Positions 6,566 through 9,566 of a stretch of DNA of 9,566 nucleotides are shown here, piece after piece. The stretch comes from Paenibacillaceae bacterium (GTDB lineage Bacteria > Bacillota > Bacilli > Paenibacillales > YIM-B00363). The stretch is from assembly GCA_018969805.1 (NCBI GenBank), contig JAGWXQ010000038.1:1-9566 (forward strand), in the 5' to 3' direction. The notes under the pieces are model-generated. The model ran no database searches. It was not told where the DNA came from and saw only the letters and a list, made by a program, of their open reading frames with translations. Each line of letters begins with the position of its first letter. Within the stretch, counting starts at the first letter, position 1. The position numbers were made by a program, and so were the translations under genes.

Positions 6566-8869
6566 TTACAAGGAGAAGAAGTATTCACAAGGTTTCAATG
6601 CCGTATTTTGGCTGCCAAACGTATACGATTTGCATGCATCCATAATGTCCACAAGCAACTTTGGATCTTCACGAGTAATAAATCCATCACTATTGAGGTC
6701 ATGCAAATTGTTGCGCGTAGGAACAGTAGGTGGTATGGTCAAGTACTTCGTCTCATAGTTTTTCACGATATTCACGTATGCCATCCGCTTTGCATCCACG
6801 TCTTTCTGCGATGTCAAAGGAACAAACGCACCAGAGAATTCATCCATGAGCTGTGCTTTCACCGAATCGACATTTTTCTTCAATGTCCCGATCATGATCT
6901 CAAGAGGGGAGCGATCTGGAGTCGGATCTACTGGAATAGGAGACGGGGAAGGATTTATTGGAGCTGTAGGATTCGTTGGAGCTGTAGGATTCGTCGGAGT
7001 AGGAGCAGGGCTTGTCGCAGTCGAGGTCGCTTTGTACTTGACGGTCAAAATACCGACCATACCAGAAGTATCGGTCGTCAGCTGCGCACTGACATTTTCA
7101 ATGTTTGTCGAACCCAAAATCTCCTCACGCAACAATGCCATATTTTCCAAAGATTGACCAGGCTTCGGCGTAATCGCAACGCGTGCAGTATACGATACGT
7201 TTGGCTCAAACTTGCCCGCATATTCACCAACTGTCGGAACAGCCGGTGTCCACGAAACCGTACCCGTATACTTATCCGAGCTAATCGCACTCGTAGGCAC
7301 GCCACCTGCTACAGGTGCTACAACTTTTGGCGATGTCACGACTGGAGACGGAGGAGTAGGAGAAGGATTGGGGTTGGGGTTTGCAGGAGTTAATTTTTCG
7401 ATTTCTTTGCGGACTACATTCGAGACTTGAGAGGAGACATCAGCCTTAAGTTGTTTTTCTCTATCTTGAGCTTTTTTATTTGCAGCATCAATTGCCAGGA
7501 GGGAAACACCTACACCAGCGACACCGCCAATTACTGGAAGCCATCTGCCAAGGGTTGACCATAATGAATTTTGATTGGAAGTTGCAGTGGTAGTAGGTTT
7601 GGTAGAAATCGGTTGGGTACCGTTAGATTCACCTGGAACAATTGGCTGTGGAGTTGTACTTGGATCTGTACCTGTACCCGAGGATGAGGGGTTACCTTTA
7701 CCCGTTTCAGGACTAATTGAAGAATTATTTTGAACCAATAAGTTTCTTATCCTAGCATATTCTTTCTCAGCATCTCCCTTTATATCATCAGAAAAATTCA
7801 CATTTGGAAAAGCATTTTTAACGGCAAATGCGCAATCGACAACAAGATTTCGTTCCTCTTTTAACATTCGGCATTCATGATAGGAAAATAAAGCCTTATC
7901 CTTTTCGGGTAAATTCTTGTATCTTGCTTGACCTGGATCAATATCAGTTAGAACTTTCTCTCTAGCGAGTTTTAAAGTCTCAATACTTTTATTATTATAT
8001 TCAGTTGAAGTACCAGGCGATGCTGGCGAAGATGAAGCAAGGTAATGCGGAATTATTTTTTTAAAAGTACTGTCATTGTGTTTGTAGCCTGTAAATTTCG
8101 AGCAATCTTTTGCTTGATTTTTCTTCTGACATTCTCTGAATTTTTTATACTTTTCAAGGTAATCAGTCTCTTCTTTAGTAAGTTGAGGCAACGAGGTATT
8201 TGGGTTAACAGTTATACCAGTTAGAGCAGCAGCACCTGATACGTTTGTAAAGGTAGTATTAAATTTAGCAACATCATTAAAACGTATTTTATTGTCGGCA
8301 ATATTTTTTAGAGGAGAAAAATTGGTCTTTTTTATATCATCTAAATTTAATTTTAAGGTCTTAATTCCATTCCTGTCTGCACTCGACATACTGCTGAGAT
8401 CTATTTTTTCTATATTTTTAACAAAAGTGGTTATTTCTTTGTCCGCTCGCTCAGTATTACCAAATTTTCTAAATTCGCCAAATCTTTGTACATTAGCCCA
8501 ATTTGAAGCATACTTTGCTGTTTCTGAGCAACGTATGTTTTCATTTTCTGTACAGTCTTTAGTCCAATCAGGAAGAAACGGTCTGGAAGGCTGTGATGAA
8601 GGAGCTTTTGAAGCAGGGAAAAGATCTGAGGCGGGCACAGTAGACGAATTCGAAGGAGTGGTTGAAGAGCTCTTCCAACACTTTTCTGTGCCGTCAAGCT
8701 CAATAATTTTGCCAGCTCCTTTGCAGTCAAGCGCCTTCTTCGCCTCTGCTATTTGTGGTTGTACACCGATGGAGAAAAACGGCTGACTAAGCAAAACAAA
8801 AAACAGTGTAAAGCACAATGCTTGACGTCCGACGTTTTTCCATGTACGCGCTCTTTTCGTCTTCATCAT
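6566..8869 (-). CDS. Large secreted multi-domain protein with dockerin-like calcium loop, family unknown
   Basis: 767 residues; I do not recognise the full-length family. Visible in order: a signal peptide (1-43, basic n-region, hydrophobic about 18-36, likely cleavage after AEA); a Ser/Pro-rich linker (67-98); a helix-rich charged domain (about 100-380) holding three cysteine pairs; a Ser/Thr/Pro linker (383-432); a Gly-rich hydrophobic helix (443-460); a charged, possibly coiled-coil segment (461-493); a Pro linker (495-525); an Ig-like module (about 530-613) with YTGTVSWTPAV and PNVSYTARVAITPK, recalling Firmicute surface-protein repeats; a PTNPTA-type linker (617-652); and a C-terminal domain with a single EF-hand/dockerin loop DLNSDGFITRED (724-735). 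The ten mature cysteines form five close pairs. I see no LPXTG or SLH domain. The ATG at 8869 has GGAGGT at 8880-8875; a second ATG at 8866 is better spaced (8 bases). Probably cell-surface or envelope; function unknown. Confidence 0.85.
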   Translation of the reverse strand: MMKTKRARTWKNVGRQALCFTLFFVLLSQPFFSIGVQPQIAEAKKALDCKGAGKIIELDGTEKCWKSSSTTPSNSSTVPASDLFPASKAPSSQPSRPFLPDWTKDCTENENIRCSETAKYASNWANVQRFGEFRKFGNTERADKEITTFVKNIEKIDLSSMSSADRNGIKTLKLNLDDIKKTNFSPLKNIADNKIRFNDVAKFNTTFTNVSGAAALTGITVNPNTSLPQLTKEETDYLEKYKKFRECQKKNQAKDCSKFTGYKHNDSTFKKIIPHYLASSSPASPGTSTEYNNKSIETLKLAREKVLTDIDPGQARYKNLPEKDKALFSYHECRMLKEERNLVVDCAFAVKNAFPNVNFSDDIKGDAEKEYARIRNLLVQNNSSISPETGKGNPSSSGTGTDPSTTPQPIVPGESNGTQPISTKPTTTATSNQNSLWSTLGRWLPVIGGVAGVGVSLLAIDAANKKAQDREKQLKADVSSQVSNVVRKEIEKLTPANPNPNPSPTPPSPVVTSPKVVAPVAGGVPTSAISSDKYTGTVSWTPAVPTVGEYAGKFEPNVSYTARVAITPKPGQSLENMALLREEILGSTNIENVSAQLTTDTSGMVGILTVKYKATSTATSPAPTPTNPTAPTNPTAPINPSPSPIPVDPTPDRSPLEIMIGTLKKNVDSVKAQLMDEFSGAFVPLTSQKDVDAKRMAYVNIVKNYETKYLTIPPTVPTRNNLHDLNSDGFITREDPKLLVDIMDACKSYTFGSQNTALKPCEYFFSL
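6949..6996. repeat. 18-bp in-gene tandem repeat (PTNPTA linker)
   Basis: GAGCTGTAGGATTCGTTG at 6961-6978 is repeated at 6979-6996 with one change, and a degraded part copy lies at 6949-6960. It encodes the PTNPTA units of the Pro/Thr linker (residues 625-636) in the large surface protein. Such short units can change copy number by slippage and alter linker length. Confidence 0.85.
7730..8572. other. AT-rich segment inside the surface-protein gene
   Basis: By eye, this stretch (residues about 100-380, the cysteine-pair helical domain) is clearly richer in A and T, with codons such as AAA, AAT, TTT and ATA, than the rest of the same gene and the operon to the left. The boundaries are approximate. 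It suggests separate ancestry or relaxed composition for this domain. Confidence 0.6.
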
Positions 8870-9096
8870 GGACTACCTCCAATGTTGATTTTTCTAATTG
8901 AGTTGCTTGGGGTCATGAACATACCGTCGTCCCTGCTGTCAATGGAGTGCGATGGAGTGCGCTTGCCCTCTCTGAGCAACTGTACGCCCATTGCAGTGGT
9001 TGTGGGTGATTGCGGGGGTGCATCGATACCACCAGAGCGCGTCATCCGACGCAGATCCATTGCTTTGGAGGTGAATCGGTCGAACAAAACACCCAA
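8866..9096 (-). CDS. Doubtful 76-codon ORF overlapping the surface-protein start
   Basis: An open frame from TTG 9096 to TGA 8868-8866, whose stop overlaps the surface-protein ATG as ATGA, the same coupling style as in the plus-strand operon. Against it: a TTG start with no recognisable Shine-Dalgarno, internal ATGs (residues 13 and 18) without ribosome binding sites, and no family I recognise. The product is hydrophilic, with a Pro/Ser/Thr-rich middle (GGIDAPPQSPTTTAM). It may simply be part of the untranslated leader. Confidence 0.2.
   Translation of the reverse strand: MGVLFDRFTSKAMDLRRMTRSGGIDAPPQSPTTTAMGVQLLREGKRTPSHSIDSRDDGMFMTPSNSIRKINIGGSP
8942..8961. repeat. Tandem duplicated 10-mer ATGGAGTGCG
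   Basis: Two perfect head-to-tail copies of ATGGAGTGCG occupy 8942-8951 and 8952-8961, about 75-90 bases upstream of the surface-protein start. It could be a binding-site pair or a slippage product; nothing else shows a role. Confidence 0.7.
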
Positions 9097-9126
9097 GTCG
9101 TAAAGCTAGATACCCACATCCCTTAC

Positions 9127-9204
9127 TCAGACAGTGCTACAGCGTATACACGCGCTGTGTAGAGTGCGTGTCCGAATGCAAACAAACCTCTTGAGATCAA
9201 TCAT
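9127..9204 (-). CDS. Possible 25-codon small ORF
   Basis: ATG 9204 to TGA 9127 has a strong Shine-Dalgarno, GGGGGAGG (9221-9214), nine bases upstream, and lies downstream of the promoter at 9431-9403. The predicted peptide is basic with three cysteines (MIDLKRFVC at its start, CIRC near its end). It lies inside a longer frame open from further upstream. No family is recognisable; the ribosome binding site is the only real support. It might act as a leader peptide. Confidence 0.25.
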   Translation of the reverse strand: MIDLKRFVCIRTRTLHSACIRCSTV

Positions 9205-9244
9205 GCGCACAATCCTCCCCCTATAATGATGTACAACGGCTTGT

Positions 9245-9268
9245 TGCCACAATAAGCATATTATGGCA
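9245..9268 (-). other. Stem-loop in the minus-strand leader
   Basis: Read on the minus strand, TGCCATAATA (9268-9259) pairs with TATTGTGGCA (9254-9245) around a 4-base loop TGCT, ten pairs including one G-U. An overlapping hairpin, 9239-9257, pairs better on the plus strand and excludes this one. The stem-loop is not followed by a T-run, so it is not a terminator; it may be an RNA structure in the leader or a DNA dyad for a regulator. Confidence 0.5.
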
Positions 9269-9402
9269 CAATCTGTCGCCGCATTGCAATCGAGCATGGG
9301 GTGGAAACCATCTGCGCATGAACGAAACAACATTACGTACAAAACATCGCAACCACTCCCTTTCAATAAGAAAAAAAACGAATTCATAACATCGATGGTA
9401 TT

Positions 9403-9431
9403 ATTGTACATGAACTGAGGTACCATGTCAA
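9403..9431 (-). promoter_or_regulatory. Near-consensus sigma-A promoter, minus strand
   Basis: On the minus strand TTGACA (9431-9426, perfect) and TACAAT (9408-9403, five of six) are separated by exactly 17 bases. It is the best promoter in the window. Transcription would start near 9396 and run left through the leader towards the surface-protein gene, with no terminator seen between them. Confidence 0.8.
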
Positions 9432-9484
9432 GCAGCGCATAAAAAAGAATGCATACAATTCACGCGCGCAAATTATGTGGATAT

Positions 9485-9522
9485 CTATAAAATAAAAAAT
9501 CCCTCGCATGGTAAGCGAGGGA
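9485..9522 (-). terminator. Intrinsic terminator of a minus-strand gene beyond the right edge
   Basis: TCCCTCGC (9500-9507) and GCGAGGGA (9515-9522) form a perfect 8-bp GC-rich stem with a 7-base loop. Read leftwards, the stem is followed by a T-rich tract (9499-9486). It would end a minus-strand transcript entering from the right, isolating the promoter at 9431-9403. The last 44 bases (9523-9566) hold no gene I can support. Confidence 0.85.
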
Positions 9523-9566
9523 AGATGTACCATAAACCCTATTAAAGTTTGAAAAAAACTTGACAA

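Larger units (their letters stand above)
8870..9402 (-). other. Long leader/intergenic region without a confident gene
   Basis: About 530 bases lie between a near-consensus minus-strand promoter and the surface-protein start. They contain a 10-bp stem-loop (9245-9268), a 6-bp hairpin (ACAGCG 9139-9144 with CGCTGT 9153-9158), a 10-bp direct repeat (8942-8961) and several small ORFs. One is a four-codon ORF (ATG 9347) preceded by a good AAAGGGAG (9363-9356); its stop overlaps another ATG at 9333 (TAATG), which opens a cysteine-rich 68-codon frame. I recognise no known riboswitch or RNA family. It could be a structured 5' leader, a separate small RNA gene or an unrecognised small-protein region. 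Confidence 0.45.

Noticed and set aside
6566..8869. Sortase-anchored or S-layer-homology surface protein
   Set aside because: No LPXTG-type motif with a hydrophobic tail and no SLH domain are visible; the C-terminus ends in a short CEYFFSL tail.
9560..9565. TTGACA on the plus strand at the right edge, a possible -35 box
   Set aside because: The matching -10 would lie outside the window, so it cannot be evaluated.
9384..9566. 60-codon minus-strand frame at the right edge
   Set aside because: It crosses the intrinsic terminator at 9485-9522 and the promoter at 9403-9431, so it cannot be a single translated unit.

Overview
The window looks like chromosomal DNA of a GC-moderate to GC-rich, spore-former-type Firmicute. 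An Alicyclobacillaceae-like Bacillales member is my best guess, but this is inference. The grounds are strong GGAGG-type ribosome binding sites, a Bacillus-style mntABCD order, a YtgP/SpoVB-type flippase, sigma-A-like promoters and an ACT-domain malic enzyme.

Region by region: (1) Bases 1-716, minus strand, hold the 5' portion of an ACT-domain malic enzyme gene that runs off the left edge. (2) Bases 717-921 are a divergent promoter region, with one promoter facing left and a better one facing right. A small dyad overlaps the right-facing -35 and is a candidate metal-regulator operator. (3) Bases 922-6550, plus strand, hold six tightly packed genes that are probably one transcript: a TroA/MntA-type metal-binding lipoprotein, its ABC ATPase, two ABC-3 permeases, a Cof-type HAD phosphatase and a MurJ/YtgP/SpoVB-type flippase. 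The first five genes are joined by four consecutive ATGA stop/start overlaps, and the sixth starts 17 bases after the fifth. A perfect 11-bp hairpin at the end is shared with the convergent gene. (4) Bases 6566-8869, minus strand, hold one large gene for a secreted, multi-domain, cysteine-paired surface protein with a dockerin-like calcium loop. I cannot assign it to a named family, and its middle is markedly AT-rich. (5) Bases 8870-9566 contain no confident gene. They hold a near-consensus minus-strand promoter about 535 bases upstream of the surface-protein start, a long leader with a good stem-loop and small ORFs, and an intrinsic terminator for a minus-strand gene beyond the right edge.

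Functionally, genes 1-4 of the operon form a complete high-affinity manganese (possibly zinc or iron) importer: extracytoplasmic receptor, ATPase and two permeases. The phosphatase and the cell-wall-precursor-type flippase are co-transcribed with it, an arrangement that may reflect a link between metal supply and envelope synthesis or may be incidental. The most novel element is the large surface protein together with its long, apparently structured upstream leader. I found no CRISPR array, transposase, tRNA or rRNA.
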